Shown here: piece after piece, positions 1 to 10,300 of the stretch
Numbering within the stretch: position 1 is the first letter of the stretch
How the letters are laid out: each line of letters begins with the position of its first letter
Assembly: GCA_027627225.1 (NCBI GenBank)
Contig: CM051029.1
Coordinates: forward strand, 107,001-171,000
Reading direction: 5' to 3'
From: Congeria kusceri
Lineage: Eukaryota; Mollusca; Bivalvia; Myida; Dreissenidae
Length of the DNA: 64,000 nucleotides
Notes under the pieces: generated by a model
Databases searched by the model: none
What the model was told of the DNA's origin: nothing
Seen by the model: the letters and a program-made list of their open reading frames with translations, nothing else
Translations under genes and position numbers: made by a program

Positions 1-366
1 ATGCAGATAAATATGTGCACTCTGTGGATTTGTACAGTGTAAAAAGCATGTCTTTACATAATATTTGTATTTGAATTGTTTTAATTTGATGATCAAATTT
101 ACGGTTTTATTAAAACCATTTATTGCTTGTTTGGATCTTTGAACTCAGGATCCTGTTGTTAAATATAAACGTATTTCAGTGCTCACATACGTGTGTGACG
201 CACATTATGAATCACAAGTTTCCCAAGATGTTTGAAATTATAACACATACTTCATATAAACACTTAGAAATATAGTATAAATATTCTTGAAAAGTGATGA
301 TCATTCTGGATTTGAGAAAAAAACTCTTAAAAGCAGCGTTAAGTGCTTTTTAACACAATAATATTA
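1..366. repeat. 3' tail of a 4.94-kb satellite unit (unit 0)
   Basis: This stretch is nearly identical to 11950-12309, 16893-17255 and the matching tails of the later units. It is therefore the end of a higher-order repeat unit that begins left of the window. It stops at the TTTGATTTT site where the LINE inserted, and the unit sequence resumes at about 7373. No gene is visible in it. Confidence 0.95.
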
Positions 367-527
367 CTTTGATTTTTTTTTTTCTCATTTATTTTACCAT
401 GTTTGACATTTACATTGATACCAGTTATATTTGTATACATAAAACATGGGTAATATAACATATATGACACATTCATTCAGAATTTGTGAGCGGTGCATAA
501 GTATATAAATTACATTACAATTCAATC

Positions 528-637
528 ATACATAATAGTTGACACACATACAACATATATTGTCAGAATTAATTCATTTTATACATAGTAGTTTACACAC
601 ATACAACATATATTGTCAGAATTGATTCATTTTATAC
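528..637. repeat. 53-bp direct tandem duplication in the LINE 3' UTR
   Basis: Two adjacent copies start at 528 (ATACATAATAGTT) and 581 (ATACATAGTAGTTT). Both run through CAACATATATTGTCAGAATT and end near TTCATTTTATAC. They differ at a few positions. They lie in the LINE 3' UTR, near its 3' end. Confidence 0.9.
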
Positions 638-652
638 CAAAAAAAATATGCA

Positions 653-790
653 TACACACTCGCGGACAGACAGACAGAGAGACACACACACAAAAACACA
701 CACGCACACACACACGCACCCACACACATACACGCACGCACGCACGCACGCACGCACACACGCATACACACAATACACAGTGTGTGTTAA
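653..790. repeat. CA/CG-rich microsatellite in the LINE 3' UTR
   Basis: An interrupted simple repeat built from CA, CG and CAGA units, including an uninterrupted stretch of CACG repeats near 732-760. It lies between the ORF2 stop and the poly(A) end of the LINE. The short ORF crossing it, rich in His, Thr and Arg, is only a translation of the repeat. Confidence 0.9.
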
Positions 791-949
791 AGGTTCATGA
801 AAACTAACATAACATTTTTAAACATTTTAAATGCATAAAAGAGATTTCTAAGTTCTACGTTTTTGTTGACGTTTTAAACATAAAAAAGTTTCTATTGTTC
901 AGAGCATGGGCACCTTTATTTAATATAATATGTATTCAAAGAGAAGAGC

Positions 950-1776
950 CTAAGTAGTATTGGTTGAAAAATATGGTATGAAGTGGATCCATTTTTGATT
1001 ATGTTTTGCATATTTGTTTTTAATAAGGGCAATTTCTGCTTCTGTCTGTATTTTTATCTTAAGATAATTAAGAAAAATGTTGAAGTTTGGGATCCATTTT
1101 TTATTTTTCATGTTAAATATAATTTTTTTCATTAAAATTAGTATAAAATTCAAAACATCGCTGTATACTTTTTTGTCGATAATGCCAAGAAAGGCAATTT
1201 CTTTGTTTAATTTTATTTTAATATTCATGTCTTTCAAGAAGTATTGCAGTTTTGTCCATAATTCTTGAATGTAAGTGCATTCCCAAAATAGGTGGTCAAT
1301 TGTTTCAATATTTGATTGGCAAAACTCACACAAACTACACGCTTTCAATCCGCATTTTGTAAAAAATTTATTTGTTGGTACTATTCTATATAAGAACTTA
1401 TATTGAAAATTACGCATATATGTATCAATTGTTGACTTAAATGGAATTGTATATATTATTCTCCAGTCGGTATTTTCTTTTAGATTCAATTGCTTTTTCC
1501 ATTTCATTTCAGTACTGTTATCTTTTGTATTTTGTGATTGTTGTTGTATATTATAAAGTGTTTTGTTTACTTGTTTGGTATTCTCTATCACATTAACCAA
1601 AGTTTTTTCTGACGTTGTAAATGTGTTAATCCCTTGTGTATGCAGTGTTGTTTTATATTCGTTTGGAATCGCGGATAATAGTGAATAATGATTTAAAAAT
1701 TCATTTGGGTTTATGTTATATAAGTCCTGCATTTCACTAAACGTATAATAAAAAAATAAAAAAATAAAAATTATGT
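950..1776 (-). pseudogene. LINE ORF2, C-terminal zinc-knuckle region (frameshifted)
   Basis: The last third of ORF2 is open from about 1776 (first Met at 1732, 260 residues) to a stop at 950. Near residues 132-152 of the Met-started fragment there is a cysteine/histidine cluster, C-x2-C-x2-C followed by H and C, inside the context IDHLFWEC. This matches the C-terminal zinc-binding region after the reverse transcriptase in L1/Tx1-type elements, which is thought to help bind RNA or DNA during integration. It is out of frame with the preceding RT segment. The shift lies in a T-rich low-complexity tract at about 1741-1775, where length changes are easy. The position directly after the RT and before the 3' UTR supports the assignment. 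Confidence 0.82.
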
Positions 1777-3592
1777 ATTTCTTTGATAATTGTATAAATG
1801 TCCGATTGTTTTTATACCATTGTTATACCAGTTTACCAGAAAGATGGATTTGTTATTGATTTTGATATCTTTGTTGTTCCATATGACATGTTTACATATA
1901 GGAATACGTCTTTGTGAACTATTATGTTGGTTCTTGATGTTTTGCCATGCGGTAAGCATATCTTTCAAAAATAAATTTTCTTTACTTACGTTTTGTATTA
2001 TAGTTTCATCTAAGTTACTTTCAAATATAATATTGGTACCAACATTTTTAAGTTTTTCTTGTAGCAGGAGTTTCCATTTGCCATGATTGTTTTTATCTAG
2101 GAATCGTTTAACCCAGCCCGCTTTAATGGCGTTCAAAAAATAAGTAATGTCTGTAAGCTTTAGGCCTCCATTTTCATAAGGTTGAATTAATCGTTTTCTT
2201 TTAATTCTGTCGGGTTTTTCATCCCAAATAAATTTAAACATCGTTGTTGTTAATCCATCTATTACTTGCTTTGTTGGATTTGGGAGACCTGAAAATGGAT
2301 ATATTAACTTTGGTAATGCAAATGTTTTTATAACAGTAACGTTTCCCATTAAAGTGAGTTTTCGATGTTGCCATTGTTTTAAGCAGGCTTCAAATTCCTT
2401 AATTTTTGGCATTAAGTTTTTTTCAATGTTAAGTTTGTGTTGATTGTAAAAATTCATTCCTAACGTTTTAGCCCCATCAGATGTCCAAATAAATTTATTT
2501 TCTGTACAATATTCAAATTTTGAGTTTTTCAAAGATCCAATTCTCATTACTGTAGATTTTGATGAGTTGAGGTTTAGTCCTGATATTTTTCTAAAGTTTT
2601 GAAGAGTTTCCACTAGTGTTTCAAAGGATTTTGCTGAGCCATCATTGAAAAAAGTTGCATCGTCTGCAAAAAGGGTTTGCTTAATTTCTTGTTCATTGAT
2701 TTTTATTCCTTTAATAATTGTATTTGCATTTATATAATTTGATAGTATTTCTAAACATAAAATAAATAAGGAGGACGATAGTGGACAGCCTTGCCGAACA
2801 CCTTTTACTACTTTAAAACTTCTAGAAAGATTGCCATTGTTTATAATGATACTATTTATATCATTGTAAAATACTTTTATCCACTTAATTAGCTGTGGTC
2901 CAAAATTGAAGTGTTTAAGACAATGTATAATAAATGAGTGATTTAAGCTATCAAATGCCTTTTCGAAGTCCGCAAAGAATAAAAGTCCAGGTTTATTATT
3001 AGTTTCAAGATATTCAATTACATCGAATATTAATCTAACATTTTCACCTATATATCTGTCTTTCATGAAACCTGTTTGGTCATAACTAATTATTTGATTC
3101 AATACTTTTTTCAAACGGTTAGCTATAGACTTAGTTGCAATTTTGTAATCGATATTTAATAAACTAATTGGTCGCCAATTTGAAATGTAATCCAAGTTTT
3201 TATCAGACTTTGGAATAAGTGTAATGATACCCTGTTTTTGTAGAGCAGTTAATTCACCATTGTCAAAAGAATAATTTATTGATTTTATATAGTATTCTTT
3301 TAATGTTGGCCAAAATATTTTATAAAATTCAACAGTAAGTCCGTCAGAGCCTGGGCTTTTACTATTCGCCATTTCTAATAATGCACATCCACATTCATAA
3401 TCAGTAAGTTTTCCTTCACATTTCGATTTGTTTTCTTCACTTAGTTTATTTATAGGTACTTTAAAAAAATCCGAAACGTATTCTTCAATATGATTTTTTT
3501 TATATAGGGATTCGTAATAATTTGCTTCTGCTTCTAATATTCTGTCTTTATCTTTTAATACAGTGTTATCTACAATCAGCTTATGAATAGTT
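1771..3592 (-). pseudogene. LINE ORF2, reverse transcriptase segment
   Basis: This segment codes for the RNA-dependent DNA polymerase of the LINE, which copies element RNA into DNA at the nicked target. The frame is open from about 3592; the first Met is at 3372, giving 533 residues from there. Counting from that Met: KSPGSDGLTVEFYKIFW at residues 5-21, NWRPISLL near 65-72, catalytic motif A FADFEKAFD at 133-141 (Asp135), motif B KGVRQGCPLSSS at 190-201, and motif C FADD at 235-238. The catalytic aspartates are all present. It is separated from the endonuclease segment by a one-base frameshift in an A-rich tract near 3585-3600, and from the C-terminal segment by a second shift near 1741-1775. 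The domain is well preserved, so inactivation is recent or partly due to sequencing error in homopolymers. Confidence 0.93.
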
Positions 3593-4750
3593 ATTTTTCA
3601 GCTTTCCTTTTTCTAGGCTGGCAAAGTATGTTGAATTCTTTTCATTTCCTTCGACCTGAATAGCTTTTGATCTTAAAATATATCCATTAATCTTCTTGTC
3701 ATATATTTGTTCTAGTTCTTGTTGTAAAATTTTTATTTTGTGTGTTATATTTTCCGTCAAGTCAGCAGAGTTACATTTTATTAAATTTTGTTCTAGTGTT
3801 TTGATTTCTGCAATTAAGATTTCTTCTTCCTTTTTCGATTTTTTATTTTTCATTGAACAGTATTTTATCGTTTCATTCCGAATTGTACTCTTAATTAGTT
3901 CCCACATTGTGTTTGGATTACATTCTTTATTTAAATTTGTTATGTCATTGATACTTTGTTTGATTTTTTTTTGGTATTCAACATCTAGTAAAATGGAATT
4001 ATTAATTTTGAAGTATCCTCTTCCTTTTCCTAAAAGTAAATTATCTATATTTAAATGTACAAGAGAGTGATCCGTTTTATATCCAGGTTTAATGTTACAT
4101 TTTGATATAAGATTACATAAGCTATTCGATATTAAAAAAAAGTCAAGCCTACAGAATATATGTAATTTACAGTTTGAATGCCATGTGAATTGGTTTTTGT
4201 CTGGATGTTTAATTCTCCAGATGTCACTTAGTTCATTGGTGGCCATTAATTCAGTTAGAAGTTTTCTGCATTTAGTATGAGTATTAAAATTACCGTTTTT
4301 CTTGTCAAATCCTGTTAAGGTGGTATTAAAATCGCCGCCTATAATAAAATTCTTATCATCGTTTGACAATAAATAGTTATTTAGTTTTTGGACAATATAT
4401 GTGTCATCTTTATTTGATCCGTAAATGTTAATAAGTGTGATGTTAATATCTTGAATTTTAATGTCTACTGCTATTAACCTTCCAATAACAATTTAAGTGA
4501 AGTTCTATAGTTCCAGGTCACTATTTGGATGTAAAAATATCCCTACACCTTCGCTATTTGACTTACATCCACTATAAACAAATCGACCAGGCCAGTCATG
4601 TTTCCATTGTTCAAAATTAGATCTCGTTAAATGTGTCTCTTGTAACATGAATATCGAGTAATTTAGACCTTTTAGCCATTCAAACACTTGCATTCTTTTA
4701 TCTTTGTTTCCTAAACCTCTCACGTTCAACGTTAATATTATGGTTTCCAT
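3581..4750 (-). pseudogene. LINE ORF2, endonuclease segment with two nonsense codons
   Basis: This is the start of ORF2: the AP-like endonuclease that nicks the target DNA. It opens at Met 4750 with LNVRGLGNKDKR, then LQETH (the metal-binding Glu). Further on come IGGDFN (catalytic Asp/Asn) and KTDHSLVHLN (the terminal Asp-His pair, S to T variant). The frame of 4750-4505 and that of 4369-3581 are the same: between them the reading frame continues through VIGRLIAVDIKIQDINITL and is broken only by a TAG at 4505-4507 and a TAA at 4493-4495. A one-base shift near 3585-3600 then separates it from the reverse transcriptase. All key residues seem present, so only these lesions stop expression. Confidence 0.88.
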
Positions 4751-6015
4751 TTATGTGTTGGATAGCCCATGTTATTACATATATTTTGAATCAAGTTTGA
4801 ATATGTTTTTATGTCAACTGATATTTGAATAGTATGGTTATCTGTGTTAGTCATGTGTTCTGTATGCTATTAAGGAATCTTAAAAAGGTAGGTTTTATGA
4901 TGAGGTGTTTTATTTATTACTTTATGCGACTTACAATATAGATATCAATATTGTATGAGTTTTTGTCAGTTAAGTGTCGAAAAAACGAAATTTGACAAAA
5001 AACGCAGATGATGCATCTAAGAATATGTTGTATTTTAACTACCATTAATTTATCCTCCTTCTTTTTTTACATTTTAGTCACTACATTTTTTGTTTATTCA
5101 CGAAGAAGGATTTGTAATTATCTACATTATGTAGATGGATAAATAACGTTTTAGTGTTAAATGGAGTTTTTTTAGTTACTCCAGTATGCATAGGACAAAA
5201 ATTAACATGATAATGAACAAAATACAACATAAGACATATTACAGAGTACAAGTTTAAAGGCAATAGTCTGTGAAACTGCTGTACAGTTACAGGCATGTTT
5301 TAAATGTTGAAAGGATTTTTTAAGTATGCGCATAATAAAAGCTAGCATTTAAATGAACAAAATACAACATAAGACATATTATAGAATACAAGTTTAAAAT
5401 CAATAGTCTGTGAAAAATGCTATACGAGTTACAGGCATGTTTTAAATCTTAAATAAATTTTTTAAGTATGCGCAGAACAAAAACTAACATTTAAATGAAC
5501 AAAATACAACATAAAACATATTATAGAGTACAAGTTTTAAAAGCAATAGTCTGTGAAACTGCTGTATATTAATACATGTATAATATGTTATAAAGCTTTA
5601 TGCCTGTTCGATTGTTGAAGTGTGTATTTGTATTGCTAAAAGGATTTCTTGATCAGATTTAAATAATATAAAAATCGCTTATTACATTATTATTTATATA
5701 TATGTTTTTCAAAATTATACATACTGTTTAATAAGCAACATTTTTGTAAATCACGTTTATTAATTATATTTGTCTATTTTGTGCGTTATAGTTTCATAAC
5801 TGAAACCGTGTTAATGAATGTACGTGATTATATCAACTCATTTATGTTGATCAAAATGTCTTGATTTGCAAAATCAACATAGTTTCGAATGCAGTACAAA
5901 AATCGTACACACAGGGGTAAAGAAAAGCACTGTATCGATAGAGGTTTAAAAACACGAGGAACCGTGTTTTTACGTCAGCGTTCTTGGGATAGTGTTCAAT
6001 GAAAGAAAAGGTGAT
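4751..6015 (-). other. Unusually long inter-ORF region of the LINE
   Basis: 1.26 kb without a supported coding region separates ORF1 from ORF2. In related LINEs the two ORFs are normally close together or overlap, so this gap is odd. It contains the 140-bp tandem repeats described separately (5183-5570). The short minus-strand ORF at 5081-5296 is mostly repeat sequence and shows no family motif. It may be a nested insertion, or an internal regulatory or translation-restart region. Confidence 0.6.
5183..5570. repeat. About 140-bp tandem repeat, 2.7 copies, inside the LINE
   Basis: AATGAACAAAATACAACATA recurs at 5212, 5352 and (shortened line-break copy) 5494, giving periods of 140 and 142 bp. 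Each copy continues through ACAAGTTT..CAATAGTCTGTGAAA, and the first two continue to GGCATGTTTTAAAT and TTTTTTAAGTATGCGCA. A partial fourth unit precedes the first at 5183. The copies have diverged by several substitutions and small indels. Confidence 0.9.
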
Positions 6016-7017
6016 CTATTTTATGCTAAAAAACCTGTTAATCAGCTTCGGCCAGTCTGCTCCCATCCAATGCTTGTATTCTTCATAGGCGATTGTACGG
6101 ACTACACCCTTCGTTGATTTGTGAAGTATTTTTCCGTCCCACGACCAAACAGCTTCATTTTCAGGCAATGTCCTTTTTATTGTCATCAGTACCTTTTGAT
6201 TTATGTTTGTTAGATCCTCATTAATGTAAATGTTTGACCCTTTAAACTGCTTTCTATTGGCCATTGCGATATTCCGTTTCTGTCTCGCCACAAATTTGAC
6301 AATAATCGGCCTTGTAAACCCATCCTTGACCTTGCCCAGTCTGTGCGAGATATCAATGTCGCCGACTTGTAGATTTAGTCCTTCTATTTTCTGGTTTAAT
6401 TGTGCAACTACTTTCTGTGTTGTAGTTTCAGATGATTCATTTAATATTAATGTTTGACCAATTTGTGTTGATTTTGACTCTTCTGGTATACCGAATATGC
6501 GGACATTATTTCGTCGACTATATTGTTCTACGGCATTGAGTTGCCCAGAGTGACTATCAACATATTCTTGAAGGTTAATGGCATTTTGTTTGTCTTGTTC
6601 ATGGTTGTTTTCAATTTGCTTTTCCAACAGTGTGACTTTTTCTTTGAGCTTGTCATTTTCCTTTCCCTTATCAAACAATTTTCCTTCAAGGACTTCGATT
6701 CTGTTTTCTATTGATTTTAAGAACTCATTTTTAATCTGATTTATTATGTCCACAATCATTTGTTTAAAGCTTGTATCTTTGCCAGAGAACAGATTTTCTA
6801 GCTTTGTATTCATGTCCACAAGTGCTTGCCTTATATCTGCCATTTCTTCAACTTGTGCCTGGTCAATTTCAATTATTTCACTAATAGTGTCTTGATTTGA
6901 ATTTTGTTTGACCTTCTTCTGTTTCTGCTTTATTTTAGTGCTGTTATTAGATGTTAAGCTTGTATCTAGCTCACTGCTACTGGAGCTGCTGTGTTTTCTT
7001 TTGGATGCATCGGACAT
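6016..7017 (-). CDS. LINE ORF1 nucleic-acid-binding protein (intact, 333 aa)
   Basis: An intact ORF with start at 7017 and stop at 6016. The N-terminus (residues 1-50) is Ser- and Lys-rich. Residues about 60-165 are Leu/Glu/Lys-rich with heptad-like spacing and are probably a coiled coil for trimer formation. The segment YSRRNNVRIFGIPEE (about 167-181) and the following region with DISHRLG, RPIIVKF and YINEDLT match the RRM-like and C-terminal domains of ORF1 proteins in L1/Tx1-type LINEs. In that family ORF1p coats the element RNA and acts as a chaperone in the retrotransposition particle. It is the first ORF of this element, about 350 bp from the 5' end and 1.26 kb before ORF2. Unlike ORF2 it carries no disabling change. 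Confidence 0.9.
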   Translation of the reverse strand: MSDASKRKHSSSSSSELDTSLTSNNSTKIKQKQKKVKQNSNQDTISEIIEIDQAQVEEMADIRQALVDMNTKLENLFSGKDTSFKQMIVDIINQIKNEFLKSIENRIEVLEGKLFDKGKENDKLKEKVTLLEKQIENNHEQDKQNAINLQEYVDSHSGQLNAVEQYSRRNNVRIFGIPEESKSTQIGQTLILNESSETTTQKVVAQLNQKIEGLNLQVGDIDISHRLGKVKDGFTRPIIVKFVARQKRNIAMANRKQFKGSNIYINEDLTNINQKVLMTIKRTLPENEAVWSWDGKILHKSTKGVVRTIAYEEYKHWMGADWPKLINRFFSIK

Positions 7018-7368
7018 CGCATTGTTGTGATCACTATACTTTTTTGATAATTATACCTTCATTTTGCTTTCTGCTGTATTTATAGGCTAGGCATGTTTTC
7101 CTCGTGCGTATAGTCGACAAACTAACAAAATAGCCTATATGCTACTACCTTTGTAGATTCAAGAAATTTAAAACCATCTACATTATGGTTACGTTTAGTA
7201 CATTTACTAAAAAAGTACCGACTTTAAAATGTTACTAGTGATTTCATACTCCGGCTAATCCAAACGTTTTCACTCTATTTGTGCTTTTTCACACTTAAAT
7301 CCAATAATTTATGCTCTGATATGCTCTGATATAAATACACGTCCACACACATCCTCTTACACACACAC
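7018..7368 (-). promoter_or_regulatory. LINE 5' UTR
   Basis: About 350 bp lies between the target duplication and the ORF1 start on the minus strand. It contains a small duplicated word (ATGCTCTGATAT at 7311-7333) and a GT-rich 5' end. LINEs carry their internal promoter in this region, but no specific promoter motif can be pointed to here. The assignment rests on position only. Confidence 0.6.
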
Positions 7369-7372
7369 CTTT

Positions 7373-10300
7373 GATTTTGCGAAGTCCTAATACAGAGCCA
7401 TTGCACATTATATTCCTTCATTATTTTCCAGATGTGGCATCATGTTTTAACCGACTGACTAAACATTTATATCGTGGTAGCTGAAGATTTGTAGGATTCA
7501 TAGAAACAAAATCTCGAACGTGATTTCGATATTTAGCGAAGCAGAAGGCAAATCATAGCCTAGATTGCAGCCAATTATATTTTCATTTGTATTGGATACA
7601 TTTAATAAAATTGTATACAATTTTTCTAGCATTACTCGTACTATGAACTACTATTAATTTGGCCATAACATATAAAATGCAATTATTTAATATGTTTAGT
7701 ATTTGTAAGAATTTATTGTATGTTCCAATAAAATAACAACAACAGTGTTTGGTGCAATTTTCTGGTTTTCATTGCTCAAACAATCATTTGTGTAGCTTAA
7801 TAAAATGTAAAAACAACAACTGTTATTGTTTGTAAGCAGCTACGGACATCGTATCAAAATCTGTTTTACCTAGTATGTAGTTATTGTGCAAAGGGCACAT
7901 CAATAAAATACATTGATATATAGCTATAGTTCATTATTACTTTAAAACAGTATTTGGTGCTATATTTTGATTTTTTATTGAAATGTAGCTAATGGTACTG
8001 TACTGCAGATAAATGTCATGTTATTAAACACCTTTTTGAACATATGTCTTGGTTATGTTTCATGTAAAAAATGTGTAGCACTGCTCTTAATATGAAATTC
8101 TCGATACAATATTAAACGCTTAAATTTAGAATGTGTGTTATTGTTTCATATGTTAATGATATTTGTCAGTAAAAATAAGGAGCACGTGGTGATATTTTTT
8201 ACCTGTCTTCGTGGCTCAAAATTTCTTTTCGGTATCTTATTTGAATATAAAAGCAATAATTGTTACCGACGGAACGATTCGTATTTACATCACAGCTTAA
8301 TTGGTTTAATTACGGATCTTTTGCGCAGAGAGCTTAAATGGAAATAATAATGATATATAACATGAGTCAATTAATACTTCATAACAGTAGATGGTGCTAT
8401 AACTTGTGTTATATTGAAATTGTATTTTATGTCGATTACCTTTACGTAAAAGCAATAATTCTTATCGTTGGTACGTAACCCAGCCAGCAAGGCTACATTG
8501 GTCCGATATCTGAATTACATAGATGGCGTGACATAATGAAACGCTTTAAAAACAAAAGCTCGCCCCTTTTTTCATTTTCTAAGCTTCACCGAATAAACTT
8601 TCTCCATCCCGGCACCAACCATGTATTCTCTATCTTTCCATTCCTTGACGCAAATGCCCGTATCCGCACGTGTCAATTTCGTACATAACACACTTAGCTT
8701 CTGTTCAACATCATTGCATGGAGAGCAGCTTGCAAACGCAAAATAAGATTAAGACTATGATTGTGTACGCTATACTAAAGAACGTTTCTCTCTTGAGTTT
8801 TTTTGATGTTCTATAACTTCTATAACTTAAAAATAAAGATATTCACAATTAAAGGCCTAGACCTACTTTAATCTTTCTTTATTTGACCCCCGCACCATTC
8901 CCCGCACTCAAATCTTGTGCGTGATTTCATGTGTACTAACACCATGCTGTGGTCACAGTTAGCACAGTGTGGTGACTCTTAACAGCTGAGATCAATACAC
9001 TGCTGCAGACAAAGTGATACATTGAAACAGTGCACTCAGCCATTGCTCAGTCAGCGAAGAGAGCAGATTGCCGTTAAGGATAAGATATTTCATGGTGGAT
9101 CAATATACAGAGTTGAATGGGGAGTCCAGATATTCCTGAAACTAGATCTTTCCGATCTCTTTATGAATCAGTTCAACTGAAACTCTCATTATCAGCCTTT
9201 GGTGCAATTTAATATTATAACATTACTTTAATTTCAAGGAGTACTATTACCGAACAATTAAACCTTAATATATCATTAGTAGTTCTCATTGTTTGTAAAT
9301 ATTTGCCCCGAATGACTGCATAACGATATAGAGTTGTAGCGGTGGATTAAAGAAAATCAATAGTCTTAAACCTGCAACGTGATTTCAATTTCTAGCAAAC
9401 TTAAAAGCACACAATATGCTAGTTTGCAACATTTATGTTTACCTGTATGTTGGATAAGTTTCATATACACATTTTATAATACTTGTTACGGTGAATTTTG
9501 CCATAAACTATTAAATGCTGCCATATTAAATGTCCCGTATTAATTTTAAGGGTGTATGGTGTATTAAAAGAAAATGACAATAGTGCTTGTTGCCATTTTC
9601 AACTGGTTTTCGTTACCCACAATTTATTATCAGTAGCTCAATGTAATGGAAAAACAATAAATGTTATTGTTTTTACGTTTGATACTGACATCATATCTTG
9701 ACGATACTCGTACCTAGTTTAACTGTGTAGTCATTATACAAAGTGAACATCTCTAAATTAAATTGCCATATAGCTTGAGTTTATTATTACTTTAAAGCAG
9801 TATATGGTGCTATATTTTGTTTTATATTGTAATATCACTAATCGTACTGATTATTCTTGTTTGCAACTATATATAATGTTAAATAGCTGTACTAATTAAA
9901 TGCCGAGCACCCGTGAATGTGCCCCAAAATGATCTGATCGTTGATGATTTGGATCCACTACGTGAGGTTATTAATCCTGATAACAATATTACAGGCTGTT
10001 TTTGATTTATTGACACAACTTTGCCGTTGATGCTTTTATAGAACTCGATGGAGAAAGCAATCTTGTTCTAACCATTACTTTCGGTCCATGCAGAGCTAGA
10101 TTTGCCTTTAAGGGTATTCATTTATAAATTGCAACACACGTTTTATTTAAAGCGGTTTAAATGCTTGACATTGACCATCCCAATGCGGTAACATCATTCT
10201 TAATGATGTTTATATTTTGTGATATGTTGTGCGTATTGTCTTGTATTTTATATGCAACTGATCAATTGCCTTAAATAATGGATCTGTGGATATTAAAAAA

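Larger units (their letters stand above)
377..7368 (-). mobile_element. Near full-length Tx1/L1-like non-LTR retrotransposon (LINE)
   Basis: A minus-strand LINE of about 7.0 kb interrupts a satellite unit. It is bounded by the 10-bp target duplication CTTTGATTTT at 367-376 and 7369-7378. A short poly(A) tail, read as T on the plus strand (to 383), sits at its 3' side, as expected from target-primed reverse transcription. Order from 5' to 3': 5' UTR (7368-7018), ORF1 (7017-6016), a long inter-ORF region (6015-4751), ORF2 (4750 to about 950: apurinic-like endonuclease, reverse transcriptase, C-terminal zinc knuckle), then a 3' UTR with a CA-rich microsatellite and a 53-bp duplication. Motif wording (NVRGL..KR, QETH, KSPGSDGL, FADD) fits the L1/Tx1 group. 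ORF2 has two nonsense codons and two frameshifts, so the copy cannot be autonomous as assembled. Confidence 0.92.

Noticed and set aside
613..807. His/Thr/Arg-rich ORF
   Set aside because: Translation of the CA/CG microsatellite in the LINE 3' UTR.
8135..8347. A 69-70-codon plus-strand ORF repeated in all HOR units (8135, 13082, 18026, 22973, 27899, 32844, 37771) as a conserved gene
   Set aside because: Its conservation only reflects the near identity of the units. In the diverged copies (10740, 52020, 54290) the frame is broken by one-base changes, and the peptide has no family motif.
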